NCBI GenBank assembly: GCA_937902605.1
Contig: CALFNC010000510.1
Span: forward strand, 1-5,514
Source of the DNA: an uncultured Acidobacteriota bacterium
GTDB taxonomy: Bacteria > Acidobacteriota > Thermoanaerobaculia > UBA5066
Length of the DNA stretch: 5,514 nt
Direction: 5' to 3'
Shown here piece after piece: positions 1 to 4,919 of the stretch (position 1 is the first letter of the stretch; each line of letters begins with the position of its first letter). The translations under genes and the position numbers were made by a program. The notes beneath the pieces are model-generated. The model did no database searches, was not told where the DNA came from, and saw nothing but the letters and a program-made list of their open reading frames with translations.

Positions 1-330
1 GCCGTCCTCCTTCGCGAGCACCTGGCGATCTTCGTGAACGTCGAGACCGACGAGGCGACTGTCGGCGCGGGCTCGGAGCTTCCGCAGAGCGAGCTGGACG
101 CCCTGCTCGACTCCAATGTCGAGGAGATGGAGCTCTCGGTTCGGAGCGCGAACTGTCTCAAGAACGCGGGCATCCACAGCCTGCGGGAGCTGGTCCAGAA
201 GTCCGAGCGCGAGATGCTCGAAACGAAAAACTTCGGGCGCAAGAGTCTGAACGAGATCAAGGAGATCCTCCGCGAGAAGGGGCTGGCGTTCGGTATGAAC
301 CTGACGGCCCCGAACGGCGCGGGGCGCTGA
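1..330 (+). CDS. rpoA: DNA-directed RNA polymerase subunit alpha, 3' part (C-terminal domain)
   Basis: This is the C-terminal 109 residues of RNA polymerase alpha; the reading frame is open from base 1, so the gene begins outside the window. The first ~18 residues are the end of the N-terminal assembly domain, followed by an acidic flexible linker (about residues 15-40) and the complete alpha-CTD. The CTD binds UP-element DNA and transcription activators. Its 265-type DNA-binding determinant is intact: VRSANCLK at residues 47-54, where R48, N51 and C52 correspond to E. coli R265, N268 and C269. The second helix-hairpin motif GRKSLNEIK (79-87) matches E. coli 296-304, including K298 and S299. 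The chain ends FGMNL followed by a short GAGR tail. The GTG at 34 is an internal valine, not a start. It is followed by rplQ after 10 nt, the usual alpha-operon order. Identification is secure. Confidence 0.97.
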   Translation, partial: AVLLREHLAIFVNVETDEATVGAGSELPQSELDALLDSNVEEMELSVRSANCLKNAGIHSLRELVQKSEREMLETKNFGRKSLNEIKEILREKGLAFGMNLTAPNGAGR

Positions 331-340
331 GGAGCCGTCG

Positions 341-1006
341 ATGCAACATAACCGTGCAGGCCGCAAACTCGGTCGGACGACCGCTCACCGGCGCGCCCTG
401 TTCCGCAATCAGCTCGCGTCCCTTCTGAAGCACGAGCGGATCACGACGACGCTCCACAAGGCGAAGGACCTCCGTCCGCTCGCCGAGAAGATAGTGACGC
501 TGGGGAGGCGGGGAGGCCTCTACGCCCGGCGCCTCGCCCTGAAGAGCGTCCCGGAGGCCGAGGTGATCCAGCGTCTCTTCGACGAGATCGCTCCCCGCTT
601 CAAGGAACGGGTTGGCGGGTATACGCGGATCCTGAAGCTCGGCCGGCGGCCCGGCGACGGGGCGGAGATGGCAATCATCGAGTTCGTCGACTACGACTTC
701 GCCGAGCGCCGCGCCAAGAAGGTCGCCACGGAGAAAGCGGCTGCCGAGAAGAAAGAGACCCTCCTCGAGAAGGCCAAGAAGCTCGTGACCGGCAAGGCCG
801 GTTCCGAGAAGGCGGCCGGGGACGAGGCGGCGGCGGGCGAGAAGCCCAAGGCCGAGAAGAAGGCGAAGGCAGAGAAGGCCCCGAAGGCTCCCAAGGCTTC
901 GAAAGCGCCCAAGGCTTCGAAAGCGCCCAAGGCCCAGAGGCCAGCTTCCGGCGGAAAGAAGGGGCCCACGAAGGGCGGCACTCCGCGGAAGGTCGGCGGA
1001 GGCTGA
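341..1006 (+). CDS. rplQ: 50S ribosomal protein L17 (bL17) with long Lys/Ala/Pro-rich C-terminal tail
   Basis: This encodes ribosomal protein bL17 of the large subunit, 221 aa against the usual ~120-130. Residues 1-120 are a full L17 domain: the N-terminal [10 protein letters not shown] block, the [18 protein letters not shown] helix region, [14 protein letters not shown], and the hallmark [17 protein letters not shown] (about 90-106), ending IIEFVDYDF. Residues 121-221 form a basic, low-complexity tail dominated by Lys, Ala, Pro, Glu and Gly, with a KASKAP hexapeptide repeated exactly at 185-196. It is probably disordered and may extend from the ribosome surface or bind rRNA. Tails on L17 are known in some high-GC bacteria; this one is at the long end. 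The ATG has a Shine-Dalgarno GAGGAG at 329-334 with 6 nt spacing, overlapping the rpoA stop. The gene is last in the operon and is followed by an intrinsic terminator. Confidence 0.97.
   Translation: MQHNRAGRKLGRTTAHRRALFRNQLASLLKHERITTTLHKAKDLRPLAEKIVTLGRRGGLYARRLALKSVPEAEVIQRLFDEIAPRFKERVGGYTRILKLGRRPGDGAEMAIIEFVDYDFAERRAKKVATEKAAAEKKETLLEKAKKLVTGKAGSEKAAGDEAAAGEKPKAEKKAKAEKAPKAPKASKAPKASKAPKAQRPASGGKKGPTKGGTPRKVGGG
893..933 (+). repeat. 18-bp in-frame tandem repeat in the rplQ tail
   Basis: Two perfect adjacent copies of AAGGCTTCGAAAGCGCCC lie at 893-910 and 911-928, followed by the first five bases of a third (929-933). Each unit encodes KASKAP. Because 18 is a multiple of 3, gain or loss of a copy would change tail length without a frameshift. 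The flanking sequence (KAPKAP before, KAPKAQ after) looks like diverged copies of the same unit. Confidence 0.9.
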
Positions 1007-1044
1007 TCGGCTCCGGACGAACGTCCGTTCTTCCAGAGAATGTC

Positions 1045-1077
1045 GGGGCTCCGGGAAACCGGGGCCCTGTTCTTTTT
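1045..1077 (+). terminator. Intrinsic terminator of the rpoA-rplQ operon
   Basis: The stem arms GGGCTCCGG (1046-1054) and CCGGGGCCC (1059-1067) pair over 9 bp with one G-U wobble and enclose a GAAA tetraloop. One further G-U pair (1045/1068) is possible. A T-rich tract follows, ending in TTTTT at 1073-1077. It lies 39 nt after the rplQ stop. The last T is also the first base (plus-strand sense) of the convergent response-regulator stop codon at 1077-1079. Read on the minus strand the hairpin has no trailing T tract, so it probably acts only on the plus strand. Confidence 0.9.
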
Positions 1078-1478
1078 CACACGGGAGCGGAAAGCACTCG
1101 CTCGATCTCTTGGATTAGCGACCGCGTCGAGAAGGGCTTCGTGATGTAGGCGCTGGCCCCGAGCGCGAGACCCTGGTCCCGGTCGGAGGAGAGGCTCCGA
1201 GCGGTCAGCATGATGACCGGGACAGCCGACGTGGCTGGGTTCTCCTTCAAGATGCGGCAGAGGTCGAGGCCCGTCAGGCCGTGCGACAGCGAGATGTCGA
1301 GAAGGACGAGGTCGGGGCTCTCCTCGCGGACCAGTCGGAGGGCTTCCTCGCCGCCGCTGGCCTCGAGGGGGACCATCCCGGAGAGGCGTAGCTTGAAGCT
1401 GAGAATCTTGACGATGTAGGGCTCGTCGTCGACGACGAGAACCTTCCGTCCCGTGAGAGAGAAGGCCGCTCCGATCAC
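1077..1478 (-). CDS. Single-domain (CheY-like) response regulator
   Basis: This is a receiver domain of about 133 aa with no output domain, so it would act by phosphorylation-dependent protein contact in the cytoplasm. Numbered from the GTG at 1478, it shows the acidic pair D17-D18 (VLVVDDEP), phospho-acceptor D61 (VLLDIS), switch residue T92 (IMLTA), aromatic Y111 and K114 in the TKPF motif. All five phosphorylation and switch positions are therefore present. The loop after D61 is atypical: it reads DISLSHGLTG, lacking the usual proline four residues on and one residue longer than normal. The start is uncertain. GTG at 1478 lies 10 nt after the acpS stop but has a GGAAGG too far upstream (16 nt). 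A CTG at 1487 has that GGAAGG at an ideal 7 nt. The ATG at 1556 would overlap acpS by 68 nt and add a low-complexity N-terminus. It is probably co-transcribed with acpS. Its partner kinase is not in the window. Confidence 0.9.
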   Translation of the reverse strand: MIGAAFSLTGRKVLVVDDEPYIVKILSFKLRLSGMVPLEASGGEEALRLVREESPDLVLLDISLSHGLTGLDLCRILKENPATSAVPVIMLTARSLSSDRDQGLALGASAYITKPFSTRSLIQEIERVLSAPV

Positions 1479-1488
1479 GCCGGACAGT

Positions 1489-1941
1489 CTACTGCCTTCC
1501 CGCGGGCGACTCCCCCCGGAGGAGGAGGACCACGGCTGCGGCGGTGCGCCGGTCATGAGTGATCGTGACGTGGGCCGCCCCTACCGACAGGTGCCGGGCG
1601 CGCTCCAGTGCCCTCCCGAGAAGGGCGAGCCGGGGAGGTCCGCCCGGACCCCGGACGATCGCGATCTCACAGAAGGCGACGCCGCTCATCCCGGTTCCCA
1701 GCGCCTTCATCGCAGCTTCCTTGGCGGCGAAGAGCCCGGCGACGTGCTCGGCGTAGGCAGGCGAGGACGGCGCTCGCCGGATCTCGCCCGCGAGGAACAG
1801 ACGGGCGGTGAACCGTGGACCGTGGCGGGTGATCGCGTCCCGGATCCGGGAGATCTCGCAGAGGTCGATCCCCACCCCCGCGACGGCCGTCCCGTGGGGG
1901 AGAGCGTCGGAAAGTGTGACGAGGGGGGTGGAGGCGGTCAT
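1489..1941 (-). CDS. acpS: Holo-[acyl-carrier-protein] synthase
   Basis: AcpS transfers the 4'-phosphopantetheine arm from coenzyme A to a serine of apo-ACP, activating it for fatty-acid synthesis. The protein is 150 aa; the family is usually about 120-140. The AcpS signature GVGIDLCEISRI (22-33) carries the Mg-binding D26. The second motif GLFAAKEAAMKALGTG (69-84) supplies metal ligand E75 and catalytic-site K79. The C-terminal HVTITHD (124-130) matches the conserved SITH-type motif. The first ~18 residues before the beta strand are an extra N-terminal extension. The ATG at 1941 is chosen because it forms a classic ATGA overlap with the stop of the upstream membrane-protein gene and is preceded by AGAAGGA. 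The frame is open further upstream, but that stretch is inside the neighbouring gene and has no AcpS similarity. The response-regulator gene follows within 10 nt. Confidence 0.95.
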   Translation of the reverse strand: MTASTPLVTLSDALPHGTAVAGVGIDLCEISRIRDAITRHGPRFTARLFLAGEIRRAPSSPAYAEHVAGLFAAKEAAMKALGTGMSGVAFCEIAIVRGPGGPPRLALLGRALERARHLSVGAAHVTITHDRRTAAAVVLLLRGESPAGRQ

Positions 1942-2189
1942 GCTTCCTTCTGACGGCGCCATGCCTCGACCTGCCGGATGGCCACGAAGAGGTGAAGGAG
2001 CCCGATCCCGCTGACGAAGCCACGGAAAAACGGCGAGAAGAGCACCGGCTGCAGGATGACCGGGGATCGCGAGGCGACCCGCTTCTCCCATAACTGGCTC
2101 CATGGGCACATCAGAAGGAAGGCGCCGGCCTCTAGGACGTAGACGAGAAAGAGGATGGTCCCCACCCTGGCCAGGAAGCGCCGAAGCAT
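1938..2189 (-). CDS. Small two-helix inner-membrane protein of unknown function
   Basis: This 83-aa protein is not recognised as a named family. Two hydrophobic segments are evident, about residues 9-27 (VGTILFLVYVLEAGAFLLM) and 52-71 (the RGFVSGIGLLHLFVAI region). They are joined by a ~24-residue loop containing CPWSQLWEKR. Both ends are basic (MLRRFLAR at the N-terminus, AWRRQKEA at the C-terminus), which suggests both termini in the cytoplasm. E20 lies inside the first helix and H66 inside the second, unusual for a simple anchor. Its stop overlaps the acpS start (ATGA), which indicates translational coupling. The reading looks real because of that overlap and because hydrophobicity is organised in two membrane-length blocks. 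The ATG at 2189 has no good Shine-Dalgarno, but a -10-like TAGAAT sits 6 nt upstream. Function is unknown. Confidence 0.75.
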   Translation of the reverse strand: MLRRFLARVGTILFLVYVLEAGAFLLMCPWSQLWEKRVASRSPVILQPVLFSPFFRGFVSGIGLLHLFVAIRQVEAWRRQKEA

Positions 2190-2195
2190 CCAGGC

Positions 2196-2201
2196 ATTCT
2201 A
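2196..2201 (-). promoter_or_regulatory. Possible -10 element for a leaderless transcript of the small membrane gene
   Basis: On the minus strand TAGAAT (5 of 6 matches to TATAAT) ends 6 nt before the ATG at 2189, which would place the transcription start at or next to the A of the ATG. No convincing -35 hexamer is found 16-18 nt further upstream, and no Shine-Dalgarno is visible. This is a weak prediction. Confidence 0.3.
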
Positions 2202-2241
2202 AGAGAGCGTGGAAACGTCGCGTCCGAACGCTTCGGCGGCC

Positions 2242-4200
2242 TCACCCTCCCTTGTGAGACGGAGCCGGTGACGAGTAATGGGAGGGGACCGGAGCGTGCG
2301 AAGAGGGGGGCGGGGCGCTCCGGGGCGCGGGCGCCGGGGAATGGGAGCCGTTCCGCAGACCGTCGCCGGAACCGTGGGACCGAAACGGCTCGACGCGCCT
2401 GGGTGCGGGAGCGCTCCGGGACGAGTTCTCGAAGCGCCGCGTCTCGCCCGACCGCCGGACGCCCGGCTCGCGAGGAGACACGCCAGAGCGGGGAGCCAGC
2501 GAGGAGCGCCATCCGTCGTCGCTTCTCAGGGGAGCGCCGCGCCCGGTCTCGACGGGACGGTTGCGGTTGCCGTCTCCATGGACCTCCCGGGAGGTTCCCG
2601 GGGCGGGCTCCCGCCACGCTCCCTCGCCCCTCGGGCTCGGCCGGGCCGAGCTCTCCCGCCATTCGGTCGTCTGCCGGAAACCGCCATCGAGGCGCGGCAT
2701 GACGTGAGGCGAGGATCCCTGGACCGGAGCCGGCCGGGTCCCTTGAGCGATCGTCTCGGCGGAGACGGGGTGGAACCCCGGGTCGTTCCCCGTCCTCACC
2801 CATGCGTGCTTCAGCTCTTCGCGGCCCGCCGAAGAGAGGTTCGGCTCCCGCCGTAGAATCTCCGTCAGCCCCTGGTTCAGCTCCGGCGTGCCGCCCCGGG
2901 AACCCCTGCCGTCGCTGGGCGATGCGGCGACCTGCCCGGAGGCGCGCCGCAGGGTCTCCTGGACGGCGAGTGTCAGCGTCGGCTGGGACCCGCGGTCGAC
3001 GCGGAGAGGGGCGGTCGAGATGACGCCGACGTGGCCCGGCTTGAACGAGAGCTTGTCCCCTCGGACGACGTCCTTGGGGTCGAACCGGGTCCCAAACCGA
3101 TCGGCGCCGACGAAGCTCCAGCCGCGCCGGTCGATGCGCGCCAGGTCCGCCCGGCCCGCGAGGTGGGGATAGGCCCCGCCCTTCCCGAAGCGCTCGCGGC
3201 CCCAGTGGAAGAAGTGGCTGTACTGGCCGTAATAGCCGATCGGGCACCAGCCGACCCATCCGTGGGAGTAATTCCAGTAGACCCAGGCCGGAGCGTAGTG
3301 TCTCCCCGGGAGCCAGCACCAGCCGATCGCCGGGTCGAGGCTCCAGGAGCCGAAGTGGAAGGGGAGCCACCCCCACGGTTCGTACGACACCCAGGTCAGG
3401 CCGCATGGCGTCCAGCGCCAATAGCCGTTCGAGTAGGGAAGCCACCCGGCGGCCACGCTCGGGCGCCAGCAGTAGGAGTCGAGCGAGGAGACGTATGTCC
3501 AGGAGCCGTATTCCTCGAAATCCCCCTGGTCGTAGTCGTAGGCGTATTCGTCGGAGACGTATCGGGAGCTACCCAACTGGGTGGAGCGCTCCCGTCGCTC
3601 CTCGACGAACCGGCTGAATCGGTCACGGGGCATCGAGGCTGTGTCGACCTCGATCGGATCATCCCCAGCGACGTAGGCCGACTCCCCCGCCCTGACGACG
3701 GCGCGTCCAGCCCGGCCCGCCACCTCGGCGTGGCCGGAGAGGACGAAGACCTCGGTTCCCCGCTTGCCGGCATCGACGCGAATCACCGACCGGTCCGGAA
3801 CCGTGACCGTCGCGTCGTCCGTGTCGATCCGCGGGGAGGTTTCGCGGGGAGCCGTTGACCGTGTCTCCAAGCTCACAGATCCCTTCGCGATGATGACCAG
3901 GTCGCGGTCGTCATCCGCCTCGTAGGTCGCCGCCAGCCGGTCGAACCGGACGGTGGTCCTCCCGTCGATCCGTACGACGTTGCCGTCGGCGAGGATTACT
4001 TCGGCCCGGGATGAGCTCCCGGTCTGGATCCGGTCGCCGGCCATCACCGGAGTGTTGACGGCGGCGGACGAGTCGTCGGAAGCCTTCGAGAGGAGGGAGA
4101 CCTCCGAGCCCGCATAAGAGAGGTACGAGTAGCCCTCGCGCTGACCCGTGGCGGGATGAGCTGCGACCACCAAGGCGAGCGTGGAAGTCAGAAGAGCCAA
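2242..4200 (-). CDS. Exported FecR-like / DUF6600-type protein with Trp-rich repeat block and disordered tail
   Basis: This large secreted protein of 652 aa has three regions. Residues 1-19 are a hydrophobic signal segment with probable cleavage in ATG-Q. Residues ~25-185 are a beta-rich FecR-like domain (NTPVMAGDRIQTG, SRAEVILADGNVVRID, then a second block with VFVLSGHAEV and VRAGESAYV). Residues ~234-334 are the Trp/Tyr/Gly-rich block typical of DUF6600 proteins, with motifs such as CWRPSVAAGWLPY, VSYEPWGWLPFHFGSW and WCWLPGRHYAPAW; it holds 16 Trp in about 100 residues. From ~425 onward the chain is Arg/Ser/Pro/Gly-rich and probably disordered, ending SHKGG. All four cysteines (C244, C266, C295, C319) lie in the Trp block. 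FecR-like domains occur in envelope signalling and surface proteins; the precise role here is unknown. The only standard start is TTG at 4200, which leaves no positive n-region; an in-frame ATC at 4221 fits the ribosome site and signal peptide better. A sigma-54-type promoter lies upstream. Confidence 0.9.
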   Translation of the reverse strand: MALLTSTLALVVAAHPATGQREGYSYLSYAGSEVSLLSKASDDSSAAVNTPVMAGDRIQTGSSSRAEVILADGNVVRIDGRTTVRFDRLAATYEADDDRDLVIIAKGSVSLETRSTAPRETSPRIDTDDATVTVPDRSVIRVDAGKRGTEVFVLSGHAEVAGRAGRAVVRAGESAYVAGDDPIEVDTASMPRDRFSRFVEERRERSTQLGSSRYVSDEYAYDYDQGDFEEYGSWTYVSSLDSYCWRPSVAAGWLPYSNGYWRWTPCGLTWVSYEPWGWLPFHFGSWSLDPAIGWCWLPGRHYAPAWVYWNYSHGWVGWCPIGYYGQYSHFFHWGRERFGKGGAYPHLAGRADLARIDRRGWSFVGADRFGTRFDPKDVVRGDKLSFKPGHVGVISTAPLRVDRGSQPTLTLAVQETLRRASGQVAASPSDGRGSRGGTPELNQGLTEILRREPNLSSAGREELKHAWVRTGNDPGFHPVSAETIAQGTRPAPVQGSSPHVMPRLDGGFRQTTEWRESSARPSPRGEGAWREPAPGTSREVHGDGNRNRPVETGRGAPLRSDDGWRSSLAPRSGVSPREPGVRRSGETRRFENSSRSAPAPRRVEPFRSHGSGDGLRNGSHSPAPAPRSAPPPSSHAPVPSHYSSPAPSHKGG

Positions 4201-4243
4201 TCTCCGTATGACCTCGCTGATAGGAGACCTCCGTACCTATGCT

Positions 4244-4259
4244 TGCGACCTTCGTGCCA
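4244..4259 (-). promoter_or_regulatory. Sigma-54 (RpoN) -24/-12 promoter for the DUF6600 gene
   Basis: The minus strand reads TGGCACG-AAGG-TCGCA. Against the RpoN consensus TGGCACG-N4-TTGCW it is perfect in the -24 half, differs at one base in the -12 half, and has the obligatory 10-nt separation between GG and GC. Counting the C of GC (4245) as -12 predicts transcription start near 4233, about 33 nt before the TTG start at 4200. Promoters of this class need an AAA+ enhancer-binding activator; none is encoded in the window. Confidence 0.65.
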
Positions 4260-4266
4260 CGCTCTG

Positions 4267-4286
4267 GCGTCCCGTCCAGGGGACGC
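4267..4286. promoter_or_regulatory. Perfect 7+7 inverted repeat, candidate operator
   Basis: GCGTCCC (4267-4273) and GGGACGC (4280-4286) are exact inverted arms around the 6-nt spacer GTCCAG. The element lies 7 bp upstream of the sigma-54 -24 motif, centred about 44 bp before the predicted start. It could be a binding site for a dimeric regulator, or a stem-loop in a rightward transcript. No T tract follows on either strand, so it is unlikely to be a terminator. Confidence 0.45.
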
Positions 4287-4352
4287 TTGACCCGGATTCC
4301 AAGACGCGTCACTCTCCCGCCGTCCCGGCGGAGCCCTTCGAAGGCCGGTGCC

Positions 4353-4382
4353 GGAGCCGTTGTGTTGGCTCCCTGAGGAGCC
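4353..4382 (+). promoter_or_regulatory. Mutually exclusive leader hairpins before the cNMP-binding gene
   Basis: GGCTCC at 4367-4372 can pair perfectly with GGAGCC at 4353-4358 (8-nt loop) or with GGAGCC at 4377-4382 (CTGA loop), but not with both. The downstream hairpin would bury the Shine-Dalgarno-like GAGGAG at 4375-4380, 11 nt before the GTG at 4392. The arrangement resembles a translation on/off leader, but six-base complementarity is easily produced by chance in GC-rich DNA. Confidence 0.3.
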
Positions 4383-4391
4383 CCGAGGAAG

Positions 4392-4919
4392 GTGCCGTTG
4401 ACCGATCAGAAGATGAAAGACAGGAGCAACGGGGCCAAAGGGGACCACGGGACGATGGCGTCCGAGCTCCTCAGCGTCGCTCCGTTCCTCTCCGAGCTCT
4501 CGCGGGAGGAATTGACCGGTTTGGCGGATGCCGTCGCGGTCGCCAGCTACGGGGTGGGCGAGGTGGTCGTCGAGGAAGGAAGCCCGGGCGAGAGTCTGTT
4601 CATCGTCTCGAAGGGAATCCTGACGGTCCGCACCACGGGACCCGAAGGGAATCAGGTGACGGTCGGGACGCTGACGGCGGGGGACTTCTTCGGCGAGATC
4701 TCGCTCCTTCTGGGCCTTCCCCGCACCGCGACGGTGGTCGCCGAGAGCGACGCGATCTGTCTCGAGATCGGCAAGGAGGACTGGAGGCATCTCCAGCGAC
4801 TCCACCCGAGGCTGCGAGCAGTCCTGCTAGAGGCGCTCCAGGCGAGGGCGGCGAACTCGGTGGAAGCGGTCGTCGAGGACTACCGCCGGCGGAAGGCGGG
4901 TGGGAGGACGGGGGACTGA
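4392..4919 (+). CDS. Stand-alone cyclic nucleotide-binding domain protein
   Basis: This 175-aa protein consists essentially of one CRP/PKA-type cyclic nucleotide-binding domain. Numbered from the GTG at 4392, the beta-roll runs from about residue 28 to 128: GESLFIVSKGILTV (67-79), VGTLTAGDFFGE, then the phosphate-binding cassette FGEISLLLGLPRTATV (100-115). E102 and R111, which contact the ribose and cyclic phosphate, are both present, so ligand binding is likely. The Thr after the Arg (T112) is the residue type seen in cGMP-binding kinases, but ligand identity cannot be read from this alone. A helical Arg/Ala/Glu-rich tail (about 130-170) follows, with no helix-turn-helix, so it is not a CRP-type transcription factor. 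The start is uncertain: GTG 4392 (GAGGAG at 11 nt), ATG 4413 or ATG 4455 (AAGGGG at 11 nt; begins MASELLSVAPFL, a typical CNB start). The stop TGA overlaps the def start. Confidence 0.88.
   Translation: MPLTDQKMKDRSNGAKGDHGTMASELLSVAPFLSELSREELTGLADAVAVASYGVGEVVVEEGSPGESLFIVSKGILTVRTTGPEGNQVTVGTLTAGDFFGEISLLLGLPRTATVVAESDAICLEIGKEDWRHLQRLHPRLRAVLLEALQARAANSVEAVVEDYRRRKAGGRTGD

Larger units (their letters stand above)
4201..4391. other. Divergent intergenic region between the DUF6600 gene and the cNMP-binding gene
   Basis: This 191-bp spacer separates two divergently transcribed genes. It contains a sigma-54-type promoter reading left, a perfect 20-bp inverted repeat, a 6+6 hairpin at 4317-4331 (CCGCCG/CGGCGG with TCC loop), a 10-bp palindrome CCTTCGAAGG at 4335-4344, three GGAGCC copies (4330, 4353, 4377) and one GGCTCC (4367). 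No convincing sigma-70 promoter was found for the rightward gene. Confidence 0.8.

Noticed and set aside
1014..1027. CGGACG-AA-CGTCCG inverted repeat just after rplQ
   Set aside because: A 2-nt loop cannot form as drawn, and the strong terminator 18 nt further on explains termination.
691..1080. 129-aa minus-strand frame antisense to the rplQ tail
   Set aside because: It is the mirror of the Lys/Ala repeat (Phe/Ala/Leu runs) and crosses the terminator; no independent support.
1479..1556. ATG 1556 as the response-regulator start
   Set aside because: It would overlap acpS by 68 nt, and the added residues are Ser/Gly/Pro/Arg-rich and outside the receiver fold.
2224..2236. Hairpin CCGAA-CGC-TTCGG after the DUF6600 gene as a terminator
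   Set aside because: The stem is only 5 bp with no T tract on the minus strand, so read-through into the membrane-protein gene is expected.
2132..3445. 437-aa minus-strand open frame overlapping the DUF6600 and membrane-protein genes
   Set aside because: It is Arg/Pro-rich shadow translation in another frame without domain signal.
3031..3858. 275-aa plus-strand open frame antisense to the DUF6600 gene
   Set aside because: It has no recognisable domain and lies opposite a gene with clear FecR and DUF6600 motifs; long antisense frames are common in GC-rich DNA.
4287..4315. TTGACC as a sigma-70 -35 box for the rightward gene
   Set aside because: The hexamer at 17-nt spacing is CACTCT, which matches the -10 consensus at only two positions.
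4181..4918. Upstream in-frame extension of def to about 416 aa
   Set aside because: The deformylase family starts at MAIRDIVKYGDP; the extension overlaps the cNMP-binding gene and is low-complexity Arg/Gly sequence.
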